Positions 26,301 to 33,666 of a stretch of DNA of 64,000 nucleotides are shown one piece after another. The notes beneath the pieces are model-generated. The model was given only the letters and a program-made list of their open reading frames with translations. It ran no database searches and had not been told where the DNA came from. Position 1 is the first letter of the stretch; each line of letters opens with the position of its first letter. Source of the DNA: Rhodococcus tukisamuensis NBRC 100609 (lineage in GTDB: Bacteria > Actinomycetota > Actinomycetes > Mycobacteriales > Mycobacteriaceae); NCBI RefSeq assembly GCF_001894985.1, contig NZ_BCXG01000013.1:62001-126000 (forward strand), given 5' to 3'. The translations under genes and the position numbers were made by a program.

Positions 26301-26410
26301 CCGGCGAGGCCCGGTTCGTCGCGCAACTCGAGGGGCTGGTCCACCACCTGACCCTCGCCCGGGTGCACGCCGCCGCGGTCGCGGCCCGAGACGCCGGGGC
26401 GGCGTCGTGA
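23393..26410 (+). CDS. Nonribosomal peptide synthetase, condensation-like/adenylation/carrier (LstE-like), 1005 aa
   Basis: Residues about 1-410 are a condensation/acyltransferase-superfamily domain whose active-site motif reads FHGVMDAKG in place of HHxxxDG; the second His and the Asp are kept. Residues about 420-900 are an adenylation domain (TYTSGSTGQPKGVLVPH, NSYGPTELSIVC, YRTGDLARLLPSG, VDDQVKVRGNRVEPGEV, LTGNGKLDLARL) with Asp at the amino-acid-binding position in AADMACAAFF. The end carries a carrier domain, FFALGGDSLSSLEML, with the phosphopantetheine serine. There is no thioesterase. LstE in lipstatin attaches an amino acid (leucine) to a hydroxyl of the lipid. GTG 23393 has GAGG six bases upstream; GTG 23348 is an alternative. 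Confidence 0.88.
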   Translation: MTTTVPTFQRPVSATERLYLATQPLAPPFAIQLVVTGTGDLDPDDLVAAVARASAACPGTRLVRRAGTWVDSGAPPHVEVVDSAEIDFTDLDASPVLRRQLGLSPQTTTEVVLLRGEATTVVFRAFHGVMDAKGLGTWAADVFRVLRGEDPIGAPDPTADHDLVARIGMRGKPTTLVPTRRSPLGVTGRAPRDARFTWRHRTVPGTTTGAVARISAVLADAVGRPTRIMVPVDLRRHDPTIRSTANLALPLFLDVAPGQSWSEVNAQLLVGLVEGRELNEMDNGGLAKLPAAVTRAILEAAHRLGAHADRNLVAAIVSHAGDVGPELLSAPGFTAASVRALPVHTGLVPMSFVILESGGNTEITVSCRAGDKVAGRLDELLDRVATALTVDHPAPALDLAPALPVETTATPTSDNADLRFRRHAELTPDAVAVIGPGGRHTYRELDRRADAIAAELRGHGAGPGSIVAILADRSVDGVAGQLGILRAGAAFLPLDPKHPADRLSAIVADSGARALLAARPHRDRITADVPVLVLEDLPEHTDHPVRERIRGDDVAFVTYTSGSTGQPKGVLVPHAGVVNFVDSATDWYLLGPQTRFAHHHTPAADMACAAFFGALLTGGAVTLVPGEISHVSLRSMVGDGVANTFLLTPSLLEVVVGLEIDPPNPRTVIIGGEQLRPGLAAAARRFFGPGARLHNSYGPTELSIVCTSHLIDPDPDPDATSVPIGTPATNTPVYLLDAQARAVPTGEIGELYFGGPQVAREYLGRPELTAQRFVVLPGGVRAYRTGDLARLLPSGVLDFVGRVDDQVKVRGNRVEPGEVQAVLDRFPGIGRSAVAGRRGPSGGNVLAAYLVADGGIDVDAVRSFLAERLPAYMIPAAIHVVDDLPLTGNGKLDLARLPGAVEAAGPRDAAPMPDDDADPDLGRITAIWAKVLEIGPQRLTPDSDFFALGGDSLSSLEMLSQVSRTVVGAAGEARFVAQLEGLVHHLTLARVHAAAVAARDAGAAS

Positions 26411-27102
26411 TCTTCGTCGGCCGGGGCGCCCTGGTGTGGCGGGCCGTGCGCGCGGCCGACGCCGCCGGACACCGGGTCGACCTGGTCTGCGTGGGCCCCG
26501 ACGAGGCTGTCCCGGAGGGTATTCCGGCCCTGCGGACCACCGACGTCAACGACGACGCCGCCACCGTGACGGCGGCCTGCCGGGACGGGCTGGTGTGGTC
26601 GATCAACAACGAGACCATCCTGCGGCCGAAGCTGCTCGGCTCCGGCCTGCGGATCTACAACATCCACAACGGCCCGCTCCCGGCGTACCGCGGCCTGCCG
26701 GAGATCGCCATCGCCGCGGCGTTGCTGGGCGGTGAAACGCATTACGGCGCCACACTGCACGAGGTCGACACAGGCATCGACACCGGCGCCGTCCTCGACA
26801 TCGAACGGTTCCCGATCGCGCCGCAGGACGGGTTCCAGGAGGTGATGCTCGCCGGGCTGCGCGCCTGCCATGCGGTGTTCGTACGCAACCTCACCGCGGC
26901 GGTCGAGAACACCCTGTCTCCGATGCCGCCGTCGACGCAGCCCGCCGGGTACTACGGCCGTCGCCAACTCGCGGACATCGCCGCCCGCCGCGGGACCGAC
27001 GGTTTCTCGCGCGCCGCCTCGCTCGGGGTCTTCGCCCCGCTGTACCCCGACCTGGCCGCGGCCACTGCCGGGCAGCGATCGCCGGACGGCGCCGCCCGAT
27101 GA
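26407..27102 (+). CDS. Formyltransferase (LstF-like), 231 aa
   Basis: The methionyl-tRNA formyltransferase fold is clear: the catalytic region YNIHNGPLPAYRGLPE holds the Asn and His, and GATLHEVDTGIDTGAVLD holds the Asp. At 231 residues it lacks the C-terminal tRNA-binding domain of Fmt, so a small or carrier-bound amine is the likely target. In the lipstatin pathway LstF N-formylates the amino acid attached by LstE. Its GTG overlaps the NRPS stop and its own stop overlaps the transporter start, so it is firmly part of this operon. Confidence 0.88.
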   Translation: MIFVGRGALVWRAVRAADAAGHRVDLVCVGPDEAVPEGIPALRTTDVNDDAATVTAACRDGLVWSINNETILRPKLLGSGLRIYNIHNGPLPAYRGLPEIAIAAALLGGETHYGATLHEVDTGIDTGAVLDIERFPIAPQDGFQEVMLAGLRACHAVFVRNLTAAVENTLSPMPPSTQPAGYYGRRQLADIAARRGTDGFSRAASLGVFAPLYPDLAAATAGQRSPDGAAR

Positions 27103-29279
27103 CCGGGTGGGCCGCGGCGGTGGCACGGCGCCCGTGGATCGTCCTGCTGCTCACCGTGGGCTTCGTCGTCGCCGCCGGCGCGTGGGGCGCCTCGGTGACG
27201 TCGCGACTCGGCTCCGGCGGATACGCCGACCACGGCAGCGAGTCGATGCAGGTCGAGCGGCTCGTCGACGACCTGTTCGGCCGCCAGAGCCCGGACGTCG
27301 TCGCCGTCTACACCGCCCCGGACGGCCAGAGTCTCGACGACATCGGACCCGCGGTGCAGGCCCGTCTCGACACCCTCGACCCGGCCCTGCTCGACAAGCC
27401 GGTGCTGACCTACTGGAACACCCCGGCCGCCGCCTCCTCGCTCCGGTCGGCCGACGGGACGAAGGCACTGGCCGTGGTGTTCGCGGCGGGCGACGAGGAC
27501 CAGCGCATCGTCGCGTTCGCCGACATCGCCCCGCACCTGTCGGTGCCCGGCGTGCACACCGACATAACCGGGTTCGCTGCCCTTGCCGCCGACATCAACA
27601 CGCAGTCCCAGCGCGACCTCGTCGTCGCCGAGTCGCTGTCCCTCCCGATCACGTTGCTGGTCCTGGTCCTGGTCTTCGGCGGGCTGGTCGCCGCGTCGTT
27701 GCCGGTGGCCGTCGGCGGGCTGGCGATACTCGGGGCCATGGCCAGCCTGCGGCTGATCGTCGAGTTCACCGACGTCAACGTATTCGCGGCCAACATCGCC
27801 ACCCTCCTCGGACTCGGACTGGCCATCGACTACGGGCTGTTCGTCGTCAGCCGCTTCCGCGAGGAACTCGCCGACGACGACGCCGACGTCGACGGCGCCC
27901 TGACCCGCACGCTCGCCACGGCCGGCCGCACAGTCGGCTTCTCGGCGGTCCTGCTGATCTGCGCATTCGCCGGGACCCTGGTGTTCCCGCAGGTCTCGCT
28001 CCGGTCCCTCGGCTACGGCGCCATGTCTGCGGTCGCGGTCGCCGCGGCGCTGTCGCTGACGGCGCTCCCGGCGGCACTGGTCCTCCTCGGACCCCGCATC
28101 GGCGCGGGCAGTTGGCGCCGGAACGCCTTCGCGCGGGGCGAGGCCCGCGCCCAACGATTCTGGGGCCGCGTCACCCGGAGCGTGCTGAGGCGGCCGCTCG
28201 CCACCGCCACCGCCGTCACCGCGGCCCTGCTGGTACTGGCCACCCCGATACTCGGCATCACGCTGACCGACGTCGACCACACCGCGCTCCCGCCCGGCAG
28301 CGCGGCGCGGGTCACGGCGGAGCAGGTGGCCGCCGAGTTCCCGGCGGCGAACAGCGGCGTCATCGTCGCGGTCCGCGGCGCCGACGGTCAACCACCGGCC
28401 GCCCTCGCGGTGGAGGGGTTGCGCCGCGAGATCGCCGCGGTCGACGACGTGTCCGAGGTCGCCGTCGCCGGGACCCGCGAGGACGTGACCCTCCTCCGGG
28501 CTCAGCTGTCGGTGCCCGACCGGTCCCAGCAGGCGATGCAGGCCCTCGCCGGCATACGCGCCGTCGACGCCCCGGCGAGCACCGACGTGATGCTGGGCGG
28601 GATGACCGCGATCACCGCCGACGGGGTCGACGCGATCGTCGACCGGCTGCCGTTGATGATCGCGGTGATGGTCCTCGCGACGCTGGTGCTGCTGTTCCTC
28701 GGGTTCGGGTCGATCGTGCTGCCGGTCAAGGCGGTGCTCGTCGCCTTCCTCAGCCTGGGTGCCACCTTCGGGATCCTGACGACCGTGTTCGTGGGCGGCC
28801 ATCTCGCCGGCGTACTCGGCGTCAGCCAGGGTCCGCTGGCGGCCGGGATGGTGGTACTGGTCATCGCCGTGGTCTTCGGACTCTCGACCGACTACGAGGT
28901 GTTCCTCATCTCGCGCATGGTCGAGGCCCACCAGCAGGGCGCGAGCACCGACGACGCCATCCTGGCCGGCACGACCAGGACCGGCCGGGTGGTGACCGCG
29001 GCCGCCGCGCTGCTCGTGCTCGTCACCGGCGCGTTCACCCTCTCCACGCTCACTCCCATGCGGTTCATCGGAATCGGCATGATGATCGCGCTCGTGCTCG
29101 ATGCGACGCTGGTCCGAATGCTGCTCGTCCCCGCCCTGGTGAAGCTCATGGGCGAGGCCAACTGGTGGCGGCCGGCGTGGTTGCCCTCGGCGACGTCAGA
29201 GCGCAGTGTTAGTGGACAACACAACGTCAGTGGGCAACACGACGCCAAGACCGGCAGCCGAACACCTGCTCCGCCGTAG
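27099..29279 (+). CDS. MmpL/RND-family lipid transporter, 726 aa
   Basis: The two MMPL repeats are each preceded by a membrane helix and an extracytoplasmic domain. The proton-relay regions GLGLAIDYGLFVVSRFREEL (about 245-265) and VFGLSTDYEVFLISRMVEAH (about 590-610) each have the Asp-Tyr pair typical of MmpL. Length fits the small MmpL subgroup without a long C-terminal tail. Its ATG overlaps the formyltransferase stop, so export of the finished beta-lactone lipid is the most likely role; it may also protect the cell. The sequence between 29200 and 29250 contains a short imperfect repeat encoding SVSGQHNVSGQHD. Confidence 0.92.
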   Translation: MTGWAAAVARRPWIVLLLTVGFVVAAGAWGASVTSRLGSGGYADHGSESMQVERLVDDLFGRQSPDVVAVYTAPDGQSLDDIGPAVQARLDTLDPALLDKPVLTYWNTPAAASSLRSADGTKALAVVFAAGDEDQRIVAFADIAPHLSVPGVHTDITGFAALAADINTQSQRDLVVAESLSLPITLLVLVLVFGGLVAASLPVAVGGLAILGAMASLRLIVEFTDVNVFAANIATLLGLGLAIDYGLFVVSRFREELADDDADVDGALTRTLATAGRTVGFSAVLLICAFAGTLVFPQVSLRSLGYGAMSAVAVAAALSLTALPAALVLLGPRIGAGSWRRNAFARGEARAQRFWGRVTRSVLRRPLATATAVTAALLVLATPILGITLTDVDHTALPPGSAARVTAEQVAAEFPAANSGVIVAVRGADGQPPAALAVEGLRREIAAVDDVSEVAVAGTREDVTLLRAQLSVPDRSQQAMQALAGIRAVDAPASTDVMLGGMTAITADGVDAIVDRLPLMIAVMVLATLVLLFLGFGSIVLPVKAVLVAFLSLGATFGILTTVFVGGHLAGVLGVSQGPLAAGMVVLVIAVVFGLSTDYEVFLISRMVEAHQQGASTDDAILAGTTRTGRVVTAAAALLVLVTGAFTLSTLTPMRFIGIGMMIALVLDATLVRMLLVPALVKLMGEANWWRPAWLPSATSERSVSGQHNVSGQHDAKTGSRTPAPP

Positions 29280-29334
29280 GACCAGGCCGGGGCGGGCCGG
29301 ACAGTCACCACCAACACACCGCTGAGAGACCGCC

Positions 29335-29568
29335 ATGAACAAGACCGCGCTACGCCTCGCACTGGCAGCAACGGCTGCCGCATCCCTGATCGCCCTCGGA
29401 CCCGGTGTCGCAGCGGCGGCCCCGGCGCCGACCCCGGTTCCCGAGGCGGTCCACCCCGTCGTCCTGTTCGGCCAGCTCGGTCCGCTCGGCGCTGTCCTCT
29501 CGTGCGCACCGGTCGGACTGCTACCGATCCTCGGGCCGAACGTCATCTTCCCGATCTGCGTGGTCTGA
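29335..29568 (+). CDS. Small secreted protein, 77 aa
   Basis: A standard signal peptide (MNKTALRLALAATAAASLIAL) ends at AAAA-PAP, leaving a mature peptide of about 46 residues with two cysteines (LSCAP and PICVV) that could form a disulfide, and a hydrophobic glycine- and leucine-rich middle. It follows the MmpL gene by 55 bases on the same strand and precedes a strong terminator, so it could be the last gene of the beta-lactone transcript. No family is recognised. GAGAG precedes the ATG. Confidence 0.7.
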   Translation: MNKTALRLALAATAAASLIALGPGVAAAAPAPTPVPEAVHPVVLFGQLGPLGAVLSCAPVGLLPILGPNVIFPICVV

Positions 29569-29619
29569 GGAGTCCGCTCCCCCGGCACCCCACGCCCTGT
29601 CGGGGCGGGAGACGAGAAA

Positions 29620-29647
29620 GCCCCCACCCTCGAACGAGGGTGGGGGC
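29620..29647. terminator. Strong bidirectional terminator hairpin
   Basis: GCCCCCACCCTCG (29620-29632) pairs perfectly with CGAGGGTGGGGGC (29635-29647) around AA, followed by CTTTC. It lies between the rightward 77-residue secreted protein gene and the leftward 26-residue gene and can stop both transcripts. Confidence 0.85.
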
Positions 29648-29661
29648 CTTTCGACACCAGC

Positions 29662-29742
29662 TCAGGAACCGATCAGGTCCTTCACGAGATTGGTGGCAAC
29701 GCCGATCAGGACGGCGGTGAGCATGGTTTCGACGCTTCCCAT
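29662..29742 (-). CDS. Very small hydrophobic/amphipathic peptide, 26 aa
   Basis: The frame starts MGSVETMLTAVLIGVATN and ends LVKDLIGS. A perfect AAGGAG lies seven bases before the ATG and the gene ends 15 bases before the terminator hairpin at 29620-29647, so it looks like a genuine translated unit. The sequence would form one amphipathic or membrane helix with the charged residues at Glu5, Lys21 and Asp22. It resembles phenol-soluble modulin-like or porin-like short helices only in general character. No known family is assigned. Confidence 0.6.
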   Translation of the reverse strand: MGSVETMLTAVLIGVATNLVKDLIGS

Positions 29743-29809
29743 TGTGGGCTCCTTCAATACGATCTGGTCAAGGCGGAGTTGACCATACGCGAGCGGGCGG
29801 CCCTCGGTG

Positions 29810-30310
29810 CTACGAACTGTCGCGTTTGGCCTGACGTTTGACGCCGGCGGCGATGTCGGACGCCTCCCGCTTCTTACGGCCCGCCGACTTCTGCTTCGAC
29901 TTTTTGTTCACCCGGCCCTGCTGACCCGCGGAATCCGGGCCGGTGCCGTTGCCCGCGAAGGCCGGGGCGTCCTGGCGTGCCCGCGCGAGTCGCTCCCGCT
30001 TCAACTCGGTGGCGCTCTCCTTGGCCACCGCGCCCAGGCGACGACTCACCCGACCGAGCGCCTGCTCGAAAACCTCAACCCTGGCGGCGTTTCGAGTCGT
30101 GGTCCGTCCCGCCGCACCCCGGCTCGCCTTGTCGGTCACCGCGGCCGCGGCCTCACGCCGGTAGACCTTGGCGTGCTTGTTGCGGGCCTTGCGCACCCGG
30201 GTGTGCAGGTCGATCAGGGCGTCCTCGTCCAGACCGTGCAGGTGGTCCCGCTTCGTCTCCAGCACCAGCACGTTCTCGGTCTCCGACAACGACTTCAGCA
30301 GCTTCTTCAT
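29810..30310 (-). CDS. Conserved hypothetical basic protein, 166 aa
   Basis: The N-terminus MKKLLKSLSETENVLVLETK is followed by DEDALIDLHTRVRKARNKHA, a helical domain to about residue 105 (VFEQALGRVSRRLGAVAKES), and a lysine/arginine-rich tail (RVNKKSKQKSAGRKKR, then KRQAKRDSS) that should bind nucleic acid. I have seen similar unnamed proteins in actinobacteria; the function is unknown. The start at 30310 is chosen for AAGGGG upstream. It is transcribed leftwards and may be read together with the 26-residue gene. Confidence 0.75.
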   Translation of the reverse strand: MKKLLKSLSETENVLVLETKRDHLHGLDEDALIDLHTRVRKARNKHAKVYRREAAAAVTDKASRGAAGRTTTRNAARVEVFEQALGRVSRRLGAVAKESATELKRERLARARQDAPAFAGNGTGPDSAGQQGRVNKKSKQKSAGRKKREASDIAAGVKRQAKRDSS

Positions 30311-30472
30311 GGAAGCCCCTTCTCTCGGCAACCGTCCCGGGGTGTCCGGGTCGCACCTTGCGCGACAGTAGCTTCACGTGACGGGCCCGTCGGTATCCGC
30401 TACGTCCGGTTCGTCCCAGGCTAGCGACAAAGCGGCCCGACTGGTTGGAACAGCGGAACCGCGCGGCGGCCC

Positions 30473-31342
30473 TCACGTCCCCGCTCCTCCCGTACTCCCG
30501 GGCGGATCGTCGACCGCCCCGAGGAAGTCGCGGATCGCCGCGGCCAGTTCACGCGGGCGGTCCTCGGGGATCAGGGTGTAGCAGTCGTCGAGTTCGACGA
30601 GCCTCGCGCGCGGGAACGCCTCGGCGAGCCTGCGACCGTGCTCGGGCGGCATCACCACGTCCTCGGTCCCCCACACCACCAGCACCGGACCCTCGAACGA
30701 GGCTGCCGCGGTGGCCCATTCGCCCAGCACCCGTCGGCTCGGGACGGATGTCACGTACTTGCGCAGGTCGCGCCGGATCGACCGGTCGCGGGTGGCCGGA
30801 CGGAACCACCCGTCCATCACCTCGGTCGGCACCGGCCGCTTGCTCATCGCACCCCAGGCCCGCGGTGACCGCCGCATCACCCGCAGCCGCATCAGTTGCA
30901 TTGCGAGGAACAACCCACCCGGGACGCGGGCAGCCGCGACGATCGGCCTCGCGGGCGGGGGCGGATAGTTCTCGAAGGCCTCGCTGGCCGTGAGGACGAG
31001 CCGTCCGATGCGAGAGGTGTCGCCGTTCGCGACCAGCACCTGCGCACCGCCCCAGTCGTTCTGCGCCAGTGTGACGTCGGTGGGGCCGAGCCGCCCGACG
31101 AACTCCCCGATCAGCACGGCCAGTGAACGCAAGGACAGGTCGGCATCGGCCCGCATCGGCACCCGGTGCCCGCCGAGCGGCCAGGTCGGGAGGATGCACC
31201 GGAAGTCCTCACGCAGGTCGTCGACGACGTGGCGCCAGAGGGTCCCGTCCATGGTCAGTCCGTGCAGGAACACGATGACCGGTCCCGCGCCGCCGGTGTC
31301 CTCGTACTCGACGGTTCCCACGGACAGCTCGACTGTGCGCAC
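30473..31342 (-). CDS. Alpha/beta hydrolase, Asp-nucleophile type, 289 aa
   Basis: The fold is seen in VIVFLHGLTMDGTLWRHV (oxyanion HG) and the nucleophile elbow QNDWGGAQV, where Asp replaces the usual Ser as in haloalkane dehalogenases and epoxide hydrolases. The acid may lie in VVWGTEDVVMPPEH. The last strand reads LDDCYTLIPEDRP, where the canonical catalytic His is not seen, so activity needs caution. GTG at 31342 has GAGGGGG six bases before it. It is divergent from a TetR regulator and probably controlled through the palindrome at 31363-31382. Confidence 0.82.
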   Translation of the reverse strand: MRTVELSVGTVEYEDTGGAGPVIVFLHGLTMDGTLWRHVVDDLREDFRCILPTWPLGGHRVPMRADADLSLRSLAVLIGEFVGRLGPTDVTLAQNDWGGAQVLVANGDTSRIGRLVLTASEAFENYPPPPARPIVAAARVPGGLFLAMQLMRLRVMRRSPRAWGAMSKRPVPTEVMDGWFRPATRDRSIRRDLRKYVTSVPSRRVLGEWATAAASFEGPVLVVWGTEDVVMPPEHGRRLAEAFPRARLVELDDCYTLIPEDRPRELAAAIRDFLGAVDDPPGSTGGAGT

Positions 31343-31362
31343 GATGCGCCCCCTCGGCAACG

Positions 31363-31382
31363 ATTAGATAGATCGTTCTAAT
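31363..31382. promoter_or_regulatory. TetR-type operator between divergent genes
   Basis: ATTAGA (31363-31368) and TCTAAT (31377-31382) form a perfect inverted repeat with an eight-base spacer (TAGATCGT). It lies between the hydrolase start (31342) and the TetR start (31455). The TAGA...TCTA arms resemble operators of the LmrA/YxaF-type TetR regulators, the family to which the neighbouring regulator appears to belong. Confidence 0.65.
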
Positions 31383-31454
31383 GTAGGCTAGGTCACAGGC
31401 AGTACGGACGCAACGGCCGTTTCGTTCCCACCGCGCGACAGGGAGGGAATCACC

Positions 31455-32093
31455 ATGCCGGACACCAGGACTCGGATCATGAACAGCAGCGCCGAGCTGC
31501 TTCGGCGCAACGGCTACGCGGGCACCGGACTCAAGCGGATCGCCGCCGAGGCGGACGCACCGTTCGGGTCGATCTACCACTTCTTCCCCGGCGGCAAGGA
31601 GCAGCTCGCCGACGAGTCGATCCGCGCGTCCGGCGCGACGTACGCCGACCTCTTCGCCGAGATCATGGATCCGGCTCCAGACCTGCTCAGCGGCGTCGCC
31701 GCGATGTTCACCGGCGCGGCCCGGACCCTGGTGGAGACCGACTTTGCCGACGCCTGCCCCATCGCCACCGTCGCCCTCGAGGTGGCGAGCACCAACGACA
31801 CCCTGCGCCGGGCCACCGCGGACGTGTTCGACGGCTGGGTCCGGGCCGGGGTCCCCCGGTTCGCCCGTTGGGGGCTCGACGCGGCCACCTCCCGATCGCT
31901 GACCCTCGCCCTGATCACCGGGCTCGAGGGCGGCTTCGTGCTCAGCCGGGCGCAACGCAGCACGGAGGCCCTCGAGGCCGCCGGGGCGAGCGTCGTCGCG
32001 GCCACCCGGGCGGCCCTCGCCGCGACGTCTCCCGACAATGCGGCGACGCACGACACTGCGGCGACGCACGAAACGGCGGTGAGCCATGATTGA
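31455..32093 (+). CDS. TetR/AcrR family regulator (LmrA/YxaF-like), 212 aa
   Basis: The helix-turn-helix is MNSSAELLRRNGYAGTGLKR followed by IAAEADAPFGSIYHFFPGGK. The ligand domain with DACPIATVALEVAS is typical of the LmrA/YxaF C-terminal family. GGAGGG lies before the ATG. It most likely represses the divergent alpha/beta hydrolase and itself through the palindrome at 31363-31382. The last 20 residues are a degenerate repeat (AATHDTAATHETAVSHD), unusual for the family and probably a slipped duplication. Confidence 0.9.
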   Translation: MPDTRTRIMNSSAELLRRNGYAGTGLKRIAAEADAPFGSIYHFFPGGKEQLADESIRASGATYADLFAEIMDPAPDLLSGVAAMFTGAARTLVETDFADACPIATVALEVASTNDTLRRATADVFDGWVRAGVPRFARWGLDAATSRSLTLALITGLEGGFVLSRAQRSTEALEAAGASVVAATRAALAATSPDNAATHDTAATHETAVSHD

Positions 32094-32355
32094 GTCCACC
32101 AACCCCGCCGGCACCGACGAGCCCCTCAGCCTGGCCGACCGCGCCTGCCTGCCGATGGGCGACGGCGACCGGATCCGACTGCTCCTCGACGTCATCGAAC
32201 TGGCGCAGACCCGCGTCGGCTACGACGAGATTGCCGATCTCGCCGCCCCTGCCCTCGCCGACTACGGCGTGGCGCTGAACCCGGACGTCGCGGCCGGCTG
32301 GAACCTCGCGTGCGAAATCCTCACGCGCACACTGGAGTCCCGGCTCCCCCACTGA
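32086..32355 (+). CDS. Hypothetical protein, 89 aa
   Basis: The start ATG overlaps the last eight bases of the TetR gene in another frame, so the two are coupled. The sequence (MIESTNPAGTDEPLSLADRA, then RIRLLLDVIELAQTRVGYDE) is mainly helical, acidic and without cysteine clusters or membrane segments. I recognise no family. It ends just before a hairpin that separates it from the convergent PI-PLC gene. Confidence 0.6.
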   Translation: MIESTNPAGTDEPLSLADRACLPMGDGDRIRLLLDVIELAQTRVGYDEIADLAAPALADYGVALNPDVAAGWNLACEILTRTLESRLPH

Positions 32356-32382
32356 CCGTCGCGGGAGCGGCAGAACGACGGC

Positions 32383-32409
32383 GGCGCGGGCGCCCAGTCT
32401 GCCCGCGCC
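32383..32409. terminator. Hairpin between convergent genes
   Basis: GGCGCGGGC (32383-32391) and GCCCGCGCC (32401-32409) make a perfect 9-bp stem with a nine-base loop, in the 63-base gap between two convergent genes. Confidence 0.6.
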
Positions 32410-32418
32410 CGGCCGATC

Positions 32419-33555
32419 TCAGCCGCGCGGCGACACCGCGGAGAGCACCTGCGGCAACGCCGTCCAGTCCGCGGTCACCACGCTCGCCGAGTGCTGCGCC
32501 AGCAGCGAGACCCGGCCGAGGGCCACTCCCTGGGGCGGCGAGACACCGTCGATCGGCGGCGCCACGCGGTGCGCGTCGGTCATCACCAGGATGTACCCGC
32601 GATCGCGGTACCACCGGGTGTCGATGCCACCCCCGAGGTAGTCCGAGGCGTCGCCGTCGAAGAACACGAACCAGGGTCGCACCGTCGGGTCGTATCGGGT
32701 CTCACGGGGATCGCCCGACTGCGCGCCGTGCACCGCGGGAAAGGCGGCCGCCTCGGCCAGCCTGCCCGTCGCGGCCAGGTCGCGCAGGTGCGTGGCGTAC
32801 TCGCGATCGGTCCACAGGTCGTCGAGCGGGTTGACCTCCTCGACGGTGCCCGGGATCAACTCGAACACGAACTTGCCCGCCATCTCGTCGACGGTGGGCC
32901 ATCCCCGCTCCTGCACGGCCTCGTCCAGGGTCAGCCCGGAGTCCCCGACCAGGTCGGCGGGCCGCAGCAGGGCGTCACCGAGTCGCTCGCCGACCAGCGC
33001 GTCGAACTCGCCGGGTCCGTGGGTGGCACAACCGGCCGAGAACTGGTCGAACTCGTCGGGCCCGAGACCACAGCCCGCGTTGAATCCGTCCTTCATCTCC
33101 ACCTTGACCAAGACCGGACGATGGCCGGGGTTCGCGTCGTGCCACGCCCGCAGGTCCGACAGGCACCCCTCGAGCCCGGTGTCCCGGGGCCCGCCACGCA
33201 ACTGCGCCGCGGTCTGGGCCCCCGCGCAATTGTTGTCGTTGCCCACCGGATTGTTGTGCGCGACCCGCCAACCCGGCGCGGCGAAGTTGCTCCAGACGTC
33301 CAGCTCGATCAGCGCGGTGCCGGAGTCCAGGGCGTCGGCCAGGTACGGGTAGGCGGTCTTCTCGTAGGTGTTGTGCACGCCGACGGACGTGGTGTCCGCG
33401 TAGGTCGACCCGGCCGGGACCGACTGCGGCGCTCCCGTTCCCGCGACCGCGGGTGTCGCGGCGCCGACCGACGCGACGAAAATCATGGCTACGCCTGCGG
33501 CGCTGTGCCGAAGCCTGGCTGCGCCTGCGGCGCGGGGTCGAAGTCGACGGATCAC
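32419..33555 (-). CDS. Secreted phosphatidylinositol-specific phospholipase C-like protein, 378 aa
   Basis: A basic start and hydrophobic core lead to a signal cleavage near AVA-GT (residue 39). The PI-PLC-type TIM barrel shows SVGVHNTYEK (catalytic His61), ELDVW (metal ligands around residues 84-86) and RVAHNNPVGNDN (His100), the pattern of Ca-dependent bacterial PI-PLCs, with VLVKVEMKDG and FVFELIPGT later. Such enzymes cleave phosphatidylinositol or glycosyl-PI lipids outside the cell; mycolata are rich in PI-based lipids. The N-terminal sequence includes a GC-rich imperfect repeat (around 33490-33540). Confidence 0.85.
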   Translation of the reverse strand: MIRRLRPRAAGAARLRHSAAGVAMIFVASVGAATPAVAGTGAPQSVPAGSTYADTTSVGVHNTYEKTAYPYLADALDSGTALIELDVWSNFAAPGWRVAHNNPVGNDNNCAGAQTAAQLRGGPRDTGLEGCLSDLRAWHDANPGHRPVLVKVEMKDGFNAGCGLGPDEFDQFSAGCATHGPGEFDALVGERLGDALLRPADLVGDSGLTLDEAVQERGWPTVDEMAGKFVFELIPGTVEEVNPLDDLWTDREYATHLRDLAATGRLAEAAAFPAVHGAQSGDPRETRYDPTVRPWFVFFDGDASDYLGGGIDTRWYRDRGYILVMTDAHRVAPPIDGVSPPQGVALGRVSLLAQHSASVVTADWTALPQVLSAVSPRG

Positions 33556-33666
33556 TGGCTGCTACCTTCGGTCTGCGGGAGGCGATCAGCCAGCAGCGTA
33601 CGGACTTCCGGCGCCGCCCGGTCGTCATTCCCCCGGACCGGCGTCACGCAGCGGAGGGCACGAACC

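Noticed and set aside
26870-29212. A 780-codon frame overlapping the MmpL gene on the same strand
   Set aside because: It is the next-frame reading of mmpL, almost entirely Arg, Gly, Pro and Ala, with no membrane segments.
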